This document shows positions 54,724 through 63,500 of a stretch of DNA of 64,000 nucleotides, piece by piece (position 1 is the stretch's first letter; the number at the start of each line of letters is the position of its first letter). The notes beneath the pieces are model-generated. The model was given only the letters and a program-made list of their open reading frames with translations, did no database searches and had not been told where the DNA came from. Location: assembly GCF_007679345.1 (NCBI RefSeq), contig NZ_VEGH01000011.1:1-64000 (forward strand), given 5' to 3'. The position numbers and the translations under genes were made by a program. This stretch comes from Cellulosimicrobium cellulans (GTDB taxonomy: Bacteria > Actinomycetota > Actinomycetes > Actinomycetales > Cellulomonadaceae).

Positions 54724-55263
54724 ATGTCTCGTATCGGCAGAATCCCCGTCACGGTCCCGGCCGGCGTGGACGTCACCATCAACGGCGCCGTCGTGACGGT
54801 GAAGGGCCCGAAGGGCACCCTCACGCACACGGTCGCGTCCCCCATCGAGGTCGCGCGCGACGAGGACGGGGCCCTCGTGGTCACCCGTCCCAACGACGAG
54901 CGCCTCTCGCGGTCGCTGCACGGCCTCACGCGCACCCTGCTGGCCAACCTCGTCACCGGCGTCACCGCCGGCTACGAGAAGAAGCTGGAGATCGTCGGCA
55001 CCGGTTACCGCGTGACCGCGAAGGGCGACGCGCTCGAGTTCGCGCTCGGCTTCAGCCACCCGGTGTCCGTGACGCCGCCCGCCGGCATCACCTTCGCCGT
55101 CGAGTCCCCGACCAAGTTCTCGGTCGCGGGCATCGACAAGCAGCAGGTGGGCGAGGTCGCCGCGAACATCCGCAAGATCCGCAAGCCCGAGCCGTACAAG
55201 GGCAAGGGCGTGCGCTACGCGGGCGAGAACGTCCGCCGCAAGGTCGGAAAGGCTGGTAAGTGA
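54724..55263 (+). CDS. rplF: 50S ribosomal protein L6
   Basis: A 179-aa protein with two related domains near the GTPase centre. [20 protein letters not shown] and the C-terminal [20 protein letters not shown] are conserved. GGAAAGGAG lies before the ATG. Confidence 0.98.
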   Translation: MSRIGRIPVTVPAGVDVTINGAVVTVKGPKGTLTHTVASPIEVARDEDGALVVTRPNDERLSRSLHGLTRTLLANLVTGVTAGYEKKLEIVGTGYRVTAKGDALEFALGFSHPVSVTPPAGITFAVESPTKFSVAGIDKQQVGEVAANIRKIRKPEPYKGKGVRYAGENVRRKVGKAGK

Positions 55264-55266
55264 GCC

Positions 55267-55638
55267 ATGGCGATCACCATCATCGGTAAGGGCAAGTTCA
55301 AGGCCCGCAAGCGCCGCCACCTCCGGCTGCGCAAGAAGGTCGCCGGCACCGCCGCGCGCCCGCGCCTGGTCGTCACCCGGTCGAACCGCAACCTCGTCGC
55401 GCAGGTCGTCGACGACGCCGTGGGCCGCACCCTGGTCTCCGCCTCGACGCTCGAGGCGGACCTGCGGGGCGCCGAGGGCGACAAGACGGCCAAGGCCCGT
55501 CGCGTCGGCGAGCTGATCGCCGAGCGCGCCAAGGCGGCCGGCATCGACGCGGTGGTCTTCGACCGCGGCGGCAACAAGTACCACGGGCGTGTGGCCGCAG
55601 TGGCCGACGCCGCCCGCGAGGGCGGTCTGGCGCTGTGA
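55267..55638 (+). CDS. rplR: 50S ribosomal protein L18
   Basis: A 123-aa 5S rRNA-binding protein. [20 protein letters not shown] and [20 protein letters not shown] are signature blocks. The N-terminus is Lys/Arg-rich. It starts three bases after rplF. Confidence 0.97.
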   Translation: MAITIIGKGKFKARKRRHLRLRKKVAGTAARPRLVVTRSNRNLVAQVVDDAVGRTLVSASTLEADLRGAEGDKTAKARRVGELIAERAKAAGIDAVVFDRGGNKYHGRVAAVADAAREGGLAL

Positions 55639-55675
55639 CGACGACCATTCCCGCATCGAAGAAGAGGATCCACTG

Positions 55676-56320
55676 ATGGCTGCTCCTCAGCGCAGCAACA
55701 CGGGCGCTCCCCAGGGCCAGGGTGGCGGTGACCGCCGCGACGGCGGTCGTCGCGACGGCCGCCGGGGCGACGCCGCCGAGAAGAGCGCGTTCCTCGAGCG
55801 CGTCGTGTCCATCAACCGCGTGGCCAAGGTCGTCAAGGGTGGTCGCCGGTTCAGCTTCACCGCCCTGGTCGTCGTCGGCGACGGCGACGGCACGGTCGGT
55901 GTCGGCTACGGCAAGGCCAAGGAGGTGCCCGCGGCGATCGCCAAGGGTGTCGAGGAGGCGAAGAAGAACTTCTTCCGCGTCCCCCGCATCCAGGGCACCA
56001 TCACCCACCCCATCCAGGGTGAGGCCGCTGCCGGCGTCGTCTTCCTGCGTCCCGCCTCCCCGGGTACCGGCGTGATCGCCGGCGGTCCGGTGCGTGCGGT
56101 GCTCGAGTGCGCCGGCGTCCACGACATCCTGTCGAAGTCCCTCGGCTCCTCCAACGCCATCAACATCGTGCACGCCACGGTCGCGGCGCTGAAGGGTCTC
56201 GAGGAGCCGGCCGCCGTGGCGGCGCGCCGCGGTCTGCCGCTCGAGCACGTCGCCCCGGCGCCGCTGCTGAAGGCGCAGGCGGCGGGTCGTGCGGCCAAGA
56301 CCGAGAAGGTGGGTGCCTGA
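55676..56320 (+). CDS. rpsE: 30S ribosomal protein S5 with RG-rich N-terminus
   Basis: A 214-aa protein at the mRNA entry and decoding fidelity region. The S5 double-stranded RNA-binding domain starts near residue 40 ([20 protein letters not shown]) and the C-terminal domain is complete. The first ~38 residues are rich in Gly, Arg, Gln and Asp ([15 protein letters not shown]). The ATG at 55676 is preceded by GAAGAGGA. Its stop overlaps the rpmD ATG. Confidence 0.97.
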   Translation: MAAPQRSNTGAPQGQGGGDRRDGGRRDGRRGDAAEKSAFLERVVSINRVAKVVKGGRRFSFTALVVVGDGDGTVGVGYGKAKEVPAAIAKGVEEAKKNFFRVPRIQGTITHPIQGEAAAGVVFLRPASPGTGVIAGGPVRAVLECAGVHDILSKSLGSSNAINIVHATVAALKGLEEPAAVAARRGLPLEHVAPAPLLKAQAAGRAAKTEKVGA

Positions 56321-56502
56321 TGGCCCGCCTCAAGGTGACCCAGACCAAGTCCGCCATCGGCGGCAAGCAGAACCAGCGCGACACGCTGCGCACCCTGGGC
56401 CTGAAGCGGATCGGCGACGTCGTCGTCAAGGAGGACCGTCCTGAGATCCGCGGCATGGTCAAGACGGTGACGCACCTCGTCGCGGTCGAGGAGGTGGAGT
56501 GA
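56320..56502 (+). CDS. rpmD: 50S ribosomal protein L30
   Basis: A 60-aa protein: [20 protein letters not shown] and [20 protein letters not shown]. The ATG at 56320 overlaps the rpsE stop by one base (TGATG). The 3' end of the gene, GAGGAGGTGGAG, doubles as the ribosome binding site of rplO. Confidence 0.96.
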   Translation: MARLKVTQTKSAIGGKQNQRDTLRTLGLKRIGDVVVKEDRPEIRGMVKTVTHLVAVEEVE

Positions 56503-56504
56503 CG

Positions 56505-57200
56505 ATGGCGGAGAAGGAGACCGAGAAGGTCGAGGAGACCGCTGCCGCGGCTCCCAAGGCCACGCGCGCCAAGAAGGCGACGGCGACCGAGTCGGCTGCC
56601 GCCGAGAAGCCGGCTCGGAAGACCCCGGCCCGCACGACCAAGGCGAAGGCCGAGGCCGAGGCGGCTGCCGAGGAGAAGCCGGCGGCGAAGGCGAAGGCCC
56701 CCAAGGCCGCCGCGGCCAAGGCCCCCAAGGCCGAGGCGCAGGCGACCGAGGGTGCCGGCGGCACGCTCAAGGTGCACCACCTGCGTCCGGCCCCGGGTGC
56801 CAAGACCGCCAAGACCCGCGTGGGTCGTGGTGAGGCGTCCAAGGGCAAGACCGCCGGTCGCGGTACCAAGGGCACCAAGGCCCGGTACCAGGTGCCGGAG
56901 CGCTTCGAGGGCGGGCAGATGCCGCTGCACATGCGGCTGCCCAAGCTCCGCGGCTTCAAGAACCCGTTCCGGGTCGAGTACCAGGTCGTGAACCTGGACA
57001 AGCTGTCGGCGCTGTACCCCGAGGGCGGCGACGTCACCGTGGCCGACCTGGTCGCGAAGGGCGCGGTCCGCAAGGGCCAGCCCGTCAAGGTGCTCGGCAC
57101 CGGCGAGCTCACGGTCAAGCTGTCCGTGGCCGTCGACGCGTACTCCGGCTCGGCCAAGGACAAGATCCTGGCCGCCGGCGGCAGCGTCGCGCAGGACTGA
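56505..57200 (+). CDS. rplO: 50S ribosomal protein L15 with ~86-aa Ala/Lys-rich N-terminal extension
   Basis: A 231-aa protein whose L15 core begins only near residue 87 ([20 protein letters not shown]), followed by the [17 protein letters not shown] rRNA-binding stretch and a complete C-terminal domain. The preceding 86 residues are a low-complexity chain of Ala, Lys, Glu, Pro and Thr resembling histone H1-like tails. The usual bacterial L15 is about 145-150 aa. The ATG at 56505 has AGGAGG ten bases ahead; a GTG at 56499 is the alternative. The extension is in frame, has codon use like its neighbours and ends at a natural core start, so it looks translated. Confidence 0.95.
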   Translation: MAEKETEKVEETAAAAPKATRAKKATATESAAAEKPARKTPARTTKAKAEAEAAAEEKPAAKAKAPKAAAAKAPKAEAQATEGAGGTLKVHHLRPAPGAKTAKTRVGRGEASKGKTAGRGTKGTKARYQVPERFEGGQMPLHMRLPKLRGFKNPFRVEYQVVNLDKLSALYPEGGDVTVADLVAKGAVRKGQPVKVLGTGELTVKLSVAVDAYSGSAKDKILAAGGSVAQD

Positions 57201-57207
57201 CCCAGAC

Positions 57208-57249
57208 GAACGGGGTCGGCGAGGGCTCCAGGCCCCGCCGGCCCCGTTC
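57208..57249 (+). terminator. terminator after rplO
   Basis: GAACGGGGTCGGCG (57208-57221) and CGCCGGCCCCGTTC (57236-57249) pair over 14 positions with one G-U pair, followed by GGCTTTTCCCC. This is the only hairpin in the window with a clear T-run, and it separates the ribosomal genes from secY. Confidence 0.85.
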
Positions 57250-57461
57250 GGCTTTTCCCCTCGGGGGGACCGGGCCGCCCCGGCCCGCGCACCCGCACGG
57301 CCCGCCACCGCACCGCCGGGGGCGATGCCCACCCAGCGACGGAAGTCCGTTAGGGTTCGGCAGGGCGTCGGGCGCCGTGGTGCGCCCGACCCGACGACGG
57401 ACCGGCGCGCGGCGCGCCGGCCGCCTCGACGACATCCCGCTTCGGCGGAGCAGGAGGACAC

Positions 57462-58757
57462 GTGCTCAGCGCATTCGTGCGGGCGTTCCGGACACCCGAC
57501 CTGCGGCGCAAGCTGCTGTTCACCATCGGCATCATGGTGATCTTCCGGATCGGCTCGTTCCTGCCGACCCCGGGCGTGTCCTACCCGAACGTGCAGATCT
57601 GCATCGACCAGGGCGAGTCCAACACCCTGCTCGGCCTGGTGAACCTGTTCAGCGGCGGTGCGCTGCTGCAGCTGTCGGTGTTCGCGCTCGGGATCATGCC
57701 GTACATCACCGCGAGCATCATCATCCAGCTGCTGCGCGTGGTCATCCCGCGGTTCGAGGCCCTGCACAAGGAGGGCCAGTCGGGCACCGCGAAGCTCACG
57801 CAGTACACGCGGTACCTGACGATCGGCCTCGCGGTCCTGCAGTCGACGACGGTCATCATCACCGCCCGCAACGGCCAGCTGTTCGCCGGCTGCTCCGTGG
57901 ACGTGATCCCGGACGGCAGCATCCAGACCACGCTGCTCATGATCATCACGATGACCGCCGGCACCGGCCTCATCATGTGGCTGGGCGAGCTCATCACCGA
58001 GCGCGGCGTCGGCAACGGCATGTCCCTGCTCATCTTCACCTCGATCGCGGCGTCCTTCCCGGGCGCGATGTGGTCGATCGCGGGCGGCTCCGGCGGCATC
58101 GGCGCGTTCCTGATCATCATGGCGATCATCGTCCTGGTCATCGCGCTGGTCGTCTTCGTCGAGCAGTCCCAGCGCCGCATCCCGGTGCAGTACGCCAAGC
58201 GCATGGTGGGGCGCCGCACCTACGGCGGGTCCTCGACCTACATCCCGATCAAGATCAACATGGCCGGCGTCATCCCGGTGATCTTCGCGTCGTCCCTGCT
58301 GCAGGTCCCCGCGCTGCTCGCCGGCTTCGGCGACCAGACCGCCGGCTGGAAGCAGTGGGTCGCGGCGAACGTCGCCGACCCGGGCGCGCCGCTGCACATC
58401 GCGCTGTACGTCCTGCTGATCGTCTTCTTCTGCTACTTCTACACGGCGATCACGTTCAACCCGGACGAGGTCGCGGACAACATGAAGCGGTACGGCGGGT
58501 TCATCCCCGGCATCCGCGCCGGCCGCCCCACGGCCGAGTACCTGGACTACGTGATCACCCGCATCACCGCGCCCGGGTCCATCTACCTCGCGCTGGTCGC
58601 GCTCATCCCGACCATCGCGTTCATCGCGCTCGGCGTCGGCACGAACATCCCGTTCGGCGGCTCGTCGATCCTCATCGTCGTGGGCGTCGGCCTGGAGACG
58701 GTGAAGCAGATCCAGTCGCAGCTCGAGCAGCGCCACTACGAAGGGTTCCTCCGATGA
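57462..58757 (+). CDS. secY: preprotein translocase subunit SecY
   Basis: A 431-aa channel protein with ten predicted membrane helices. The GTG at 57462 has AGGAGG upstream. GSFLPTPGVSYP in the first loop, IMPYITASIIIQLL of the lateral gate and the C-terminal RIPVQYAKRMVGRRTYGG-type cytoplasmic loop are typical. TAGGGT at 57351-57356 may be a -10 box, but no matching -35 is clear. Its stop overlaps the adk start. Confidence 0.97.
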   Translation: MLSAFVRAFRTPDLRRKLLFTIGIMVIFRIGSFLPTPGVSYPNVQICIDQGESNTLLGLVNLFSGGALLQLSVFALGIMPYITASIIIQLLRVVIPRFEALHKEGQSGTAKLTQYTRYLTIGLAVLQSTTVIITARNGQLFAGCSVDVIPDGSIQTTLLMIITMTAGTGLIMWLGELITERGVGNGMSLLIFTSIAASFPGAMWSIAGGSGGIGAFLIIMAIIVLVIALVVFVEQSQRRIPVQYAKRMVGRRTYGGSSTYIPIKINMAGVIPVIFASSLLQVPALLAGFGDQTAGWKQWVAANVADPGAPLHIALYVLLIVFFCYFYTAITFNPDEVADNMKRYGGFIPGIRAGRPTAEYLDYVITRITAPGSIYLALVALIPTIAFIALGVGTNIPFGGSSILIVVGVGLETVKQIQSQLEQRHYEGFLR

Positions 58758-59350
58758 GCCACGACCCCGGCTCCACCGCCCGTCTCGTCCTGCTCGGCCC
58801 CCCCGGGGCCGGCAAGGGCACCCAGGCCGCGCGCCTGGCCGAGCGGCTCGGCGTCCCGGCCATCTCGACCGGCGACATCTTCCGCGCGAACATCAAGGGC
58901 GGCACCGAGCTCGGCCGCACCGCCCAGGAGTACACCGCGCGCGGCGAGCTCGTCCCCGACGAGGTCACGAACGCCATGGTGCGCGACCGGCTCGCGCAGC
59001 CGGACGCCGCCCGCGGCTTCCTGCTCGACGGCTACCCGCGGAACACCGCCCAGGTCGGCGAGCTCGACGCGATCCTCGGGGCCGACGGCCGCGCTCTGGA
59101 CGCCGCGCTCGAGATCACCGCGGACGCGGACGTCGTCGTCGACCGGCTGCTCAAGCGCGCCGAGATCGAGGGCCGCGCGGACGACACCGAGCCGGTGATC
59201 CGCCGGCGCCTGGACGTGTACGCCGAGCAGACCGCCCCGGTGTCGGGGCTGTACGCCGAGCGCGACCTCCTGGTGCGCGTGGACGGCATCGGCGAGGTCG
59301 ACGAGGTCACCGACCGTCTGCTGGCGGCCCTCGCCTCGCAGGTCGGCTGA
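58754..59350 (+). CDS. adk: adenylate kinase
   Basis: A 198-aa enzyme that interconverts 2 ADP with ATP and AMP. Walker A GPPGAGKGTQ (15-24), STGDIFRANI of the AMP site and FLLDGYPRN are present. It is the short form: the LID is a small loop without zinc cysteines, as in other actinobacteria. The ATG overlaps the secY stop by four bases. Confidence 0.97.
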   Translation: MSHDPGSTARLVLLGPPGAGKGTQAARLAERLGVPAISTGDIFRANIKGGTELGRTAQEYTARGELVPDEVTNAMVRDRLAQPDAARGFLLDGYPRNTAQVGELDAILGADGRALDAALEITADADVVVDRLLKRAEIEGRADDTEPVIRRRLDVYAEQTAPVSGLYAERDLLVRVDGIGEVDEVTDRLLAALASQVG

Positions 59351-59364
59351 CCGGCGGGGGAGTC

Positions 59365-60219
59365 GTGTTCGGACGCGAGAAGATCGAGCTCAAGACGCCC
59401 GACCAGGTGCTGCTCATGCGGCGCGCCGGGCTCGTGGTCGCCGACGCCCTGGCGGCCGCGCGCGCGGCCGCGGTGCCGGGCGCGACGACGGCCGACCTGG
59501 ACGCCGTCGCCGCGGCGGTGATCGCGGACGCCGGCGCGCTGCCGTCGTTCCTCGGGTACTACGACTACCCGGCGACCATCTGCGTGTCGGTGAACGACGA
59601 GGTCGTGCACGGCATCCCGTCCGGTCGCGAGCTGCAGCCGGGCGACGTCGTGTCGATCGACTGCGGCGCGATCGTCGAGGGCTGGCACGGCGACTCGGCC
59701 CTGACCCTGGTGCTGCCGGAGGCCGACCCCGCCGACCAGGCGCTGGCGGACCTGACCGAGCGCTGCATGTGGGACGGCATCGCCGCGCTCGCCGGCGAGG
59801 GCGGCGGGATCGCCGACCGGCTCGCGGTCGTGGGCGACGCGGTCGAGGACGCCGTCGCGGCGGCGGACGCCTCGGTGAACGGCGGCGTGCCGTTCGGCAT
59901 CGTGCAGGACTACGTCGGGCACGGCATCGGCTCCGCGATGCACCAGCCGCCGGACGTGCTGAACTACCGCTCCCGTGACCGCGGGCCGAAGCTGCGCCCC
60001 GGCATGTGCCTGGCGGTCGAGCCGATGATCACCCGCGGCGGCCACGCCACCGAGGTGCTCGACGACGACTGGACGGTCGTCACCGCCGACGGCTCGCGCG
60101 CCGCGCACTGGGAGCACTCGGTCGCGCTGCACGAGGGCGGCATCTGGGTGCTCACGGCCGTCGACGGCGGCGCGGCGGAGCTCGCCGCGCGCGGCGTGAC
60201 GGTCGCCCCGCTGGGCTGA
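59365..60219 (+). CDS. map: type I methionine aminopeptidase
   Basis: A 284-aa M24 metallopeptidase that removes the initiator methionine. The five metal ligands are D99, D110, H186, E219 and E250 in SIDCG, GDSA, GHGIG, VEPMI and WEHS. The GTG at 59365 follows GGGGGAG. It ends the secY-adk-map unit at a strong hairpin; infA and the alpha operon genes that usually follow are absent from the rest of the window. Confidence 0.97.
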   Translation: MFGREKIELKTPDQVLLMRRAGLVVADALAAARAAAVPGATTADLDAVAAAVIADAGALPSFLGYYDYPATICVSVNDEVVHGIPSGRELQPGDVVSIDCGAIVEGWHGDSALTLVLPEADPADQALADLTERCMWDGIAALAGEGGGIADRLAVVGDAVEDAVAAADASVNGGVPFGIVQDYVGHGIGSAMHQPPDVLNYRSRDRGPKLRPGMCLAVEPMITRGGHATEVLDDDWTVVTADGSRAAHWEHSVALHEGGIWVLTAVDGGAAELAARGVTVAPLG

Positions 60220-60254
60220 CGCCCGGGCGCGGGCGCGCGCCCGCCCGCCCTCCC

Positions 60255-60290
60255 GAGACCCACCTCCCCGCCGCGGGGACGGTGGGTCTC
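60255..60290 (+). terminator. terminator after map
   Basis: GAGACCCACC (60255-60264) and GGTGGGTCTC (60281-60290) enclose TCCCC (60265-60269) and GGGGA (60275-60279). Fifteen base pairs form with a single bulged C. It lies 36 bp after the map stop. Confidence 0.75.
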
Positions 60291-60385
60291 GTCGTACGCG
60301 GGGCGTGCGACGGCCGACGGCGCCGGGCCCGTCACCCGGCCGGGGCGCCGGGCGACCCGTGCGGGTGAATCCCGTCCCCCCGGCG

Positions 60386-60468
60386 GGTGCTAGCACCTCA
60401 CCTCAAAGCGGACAGACCAGGTCAGAGGGGTGCTTTCACCCCATAGCGGACTCATGACGGGTCAGGGG
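60386..60468 (+). promoter_or_regulatory. repeat-bearing region upstream of the large surface protein gene
   Basis: A perfect 12-bp palindrome, GGTGCTAGCACC, lies at 60386-60397. After it AGCGGAC occurs at 60407 and 60445, and GGTCAGAGGGG (60420) is echoed by GGTCAGGGG (60460): a ~24-base pattern repeated about 38-40 bp apart, with a small hairpin GGGG...CCCC between (60427-60442). Regulation of the downstream gene is likely, but no promoter or known riboswitch could be assigned. Confidence 0.4.
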
Positions 60469-60544
60469 ACCGCCGAAGGTATGGCGTCCCCCCGCCGCGC
60501 GGCGCCTGCCGCCGTGCGCCCGTGCCAGCCCCCGGGAAACCCGC

Positions 60545-63500
60545 ATGCCCGCATCGTCCCGCCTCCGCCTCCGCCTCCGTCGTCCCGCCGTGCTCGCGGT
60601 CGTCGGCGCGCTGCTCGCGCCCCTCCTGGTGGCGACCGGCGCACCCGCGGCCGTCGCCGCCGCCGACCCGGTGCTCACCGTCACCGGCTTCTCGGTGACC
60701 TCCGGGGCCACCGCGCAGGCGGCCCCGCCCGCCGACCCCGGGTACGGGTTCGACGCGGCGTACACCGCGAGCCCCGCGGCCGGGACGGTGAGCAGCACCC
60801 TGGGCTACCGGTGCGCGGGCGACGAGTCGTCCTGCGAGCACGCGACGATGGACGTGGCGCTCGACGCGCTCCGGCTGACCCAGGCGCTCGACGTCTCCGG
60901 CCTGGGCGCGACGGTGCAGTACTGGGCCGACGCCGTCGGCGGCACCGCGACCGCCGACTACGCGGCCGCGGCCGCGTTCTCCGTGCGGTTCACCAGCACC
61001 ACCTCGGACGGGCTCACCGGCCTGCAGTCGGGCGTCAGCGGGGACCTGCGCCTGTCGACCCGCCTGGTCACCCCGAACGGGGGCGGCACGCAGACCGGGA
61101 CGATCACCGCCACGCCGACGGCCACGGGCGGCGTCGGCACCAAGGGCCGGGTGCGGATCACCGGCGACTTCCCGGTGAACCTGGCCACCAGCACGCAGGT
61201 CGCGTGGTCCCGCGAGGGCTGGCTCTCCGGCGTGGAGGACGGCGCCGACACCCCGACGAACTCCGCAGCCGTCACCGGCACGCTCACCGGCGACCCGGCG
61301 GAGAGCCTCACGCTCACCTGGGGCGGCAGCAACCCCGCGACCGCTCCCGCCGCCGGCACCGTCGGGATGCTCACCGACCTGACCGGCCTCGCGATCACGA
61401 CCTGGCCGGCCGGCGCCGCGACCGCCGCCGTCACCGGGTGGACCTGGACGGGTTCGGGCAACCCCGTGCGGGTCACGATCGGCACCGCGACGGGGGCGGA
61501 CGCCGCCGCGGACCTCCTCGCCGGGCTCGACGCGACCACGCGGTCCCGCCTGACCGGCCTGCAGGTCGTGTTCGCGGCGGCGACCGGAGGCCTCGTCGCC
61601 TCCGGCTCGCCCGCCACGCTGCGGGTCGACGTGCGCGAGCACCTGAGCCAGGACGCGACGCCCGTCGCGCGGACGGGGGCCACGGCCGACTACGTCACCG
61701 CGGGCGCCGCGACCTTCTCCGTCGCCTCCGACATGAACACCCTCACCGTGACGGGCACCGCCACCACGCGGGCCGTGCGCGGCGCCACCACCTCCGCGAC
61801 CACCACCGACACCCGCGGCTTCCGGATCTACGACCCGCGCGCCTACGCGGGCTCCGCGACCGCGCTCGTCGGCCTGAGCACGCCGGTGTACGGCGGCGGC
61901 TTCGTGCGCGGCACCGCGGCCGGCACCAACTGGTCGCGCCGCGCCGTGGACGCCCTCGTCGTCGAGGTCCCGGCCACCGCCGCGCAGGTCTCCGCCACGA
62001 ACGCGGCCCTCGACCCGGACCTCCCGGCCCTGGCCAACCCGCTCGGGGCCGGCCTCGCCTTCGCCGGCTTCGGTGCCGCGCGCGGCACCGCCCCCGGCCG
62101 CACCGACAGCGCGGACGGCTCCGGCGTCGCAGTGCAGGGCCTCACCGGCCCCGCGCGTCTCGAGCTGACCGTGCTCGCCGGCGGGACCGAGCACACCGTC
62201 GACCTCGACGCGACCGCGCCCGCGGTCCCGACCGACCCGGCGGCGTTCGGCCTCGCGTCCTGGTCCGAGGTCACCGGGTTCCGCGCGACGGTGCACGGCG
62301 CCGGCTCGGCGGTGCCGATGGGCGCCTCGGTCACCCTGCCGTACCTCGCGCGCACCGCGACGTCGAGCACCGCCGCGACGTACGCCGTGCACACCGTCGC
62401 CACCACCCGCCTCGGCACCGACACCTCCGCCGTCGCGCCGCGCACCCAGGCGAGCGGCAACCGTCCCGTCACCGCGGCGACCGTCTCCGTCGCCGTCCCG
62501 ACCGTCGACGTCGCGGGCGCCAAGTACGTCGCCGAGCCATACGTGACCCGCACCGCGGGCGCGACGGTCAACGCCGTGCTGGAGGCGACCGCCCGGCCGC
62601 TCAGCGGCGGGAGCGGCCACCTGCCCGACACGCTGACCCTCGAGGACAGCGCCGCGTCGCGCACCGTCGCGGGCGGCGGCACCTCCGGCGTCGCGTGGTG
62701 GACCGCGTTCGCGCCCACCTCCGTCGACGCCACCGTGCCCGCGGGCGGGTCCGCGCAGCTGCAGTACGCCACCGTGGACGGCGAGTGGGTCGACTACACC
62801 GGCTCCACCGCCGCGCTCGGGGACACCTCGGCGTGGCGGGGCGTCCGGGTCGTCGTCACGCGTCCCGGGGGCGGGACGTTCGCCAACGGCGACCGCGCGC
62901 GCGTCCGCGTCACCTTCGCACTCCGGTCCGGTGTCACCGCCGGCGCCTGGGCGGACGGCACCGACCGCACCAACGTCGCCCAGATCACCTCGTCCGCGGC
63001 CATCGAGGGCTTCGTCGTCACCAGCGCGGTCCGCCGCGTCTCCGACACGGTGCAGATGCTCGGCGGCACCGGCACGGGCGGCTACCCGGCCCTGGTCAAG
63101 ACGATGGACAACCGCGACCGGACCGAGGGCAACGGCGACGCCACCACCGCGACGCTCACCTGGGGCACCGGCGGCGAGGACCTGTCGAGCGTGACGGTCA
63201 CCGACGCGAACGGCGTCACGGGGGCGCAGCAGGACCCGACGACGGGTCCGGCAGGCAGCTTCTACGACACGTTCGACCTGTCCGGCGTCCAGCCGATCAC
63301 CTCGGGCGCGGCCGCCTCGGGCGTCTACGACCCGTACCTCGTGTTCGACCGGGTCACCGACGTGCGGGTGTTCGACGTCGTGGACGGCCGCTGGGAGTCG
63401 CTCGCGACCCGCGTCTGGACCGGCTCGGCCTGGGCCGACCGGACGAACCCGGCCGCGGCCCGGTCGGACGTCGCGTTCGGCGGGGCCGCCACACAGGGCG

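Noticed and set aside
60300..60480. Riboswitch before the surface protein gene (c-di-AMP or c-di-GMP type)
   Set aside because: GCGGGTGAATCCCG is faintly similar to part of the c-di-AMP riboswitch, but the other conserved blocks are missing and no c-di-GMP aptamer core was found.
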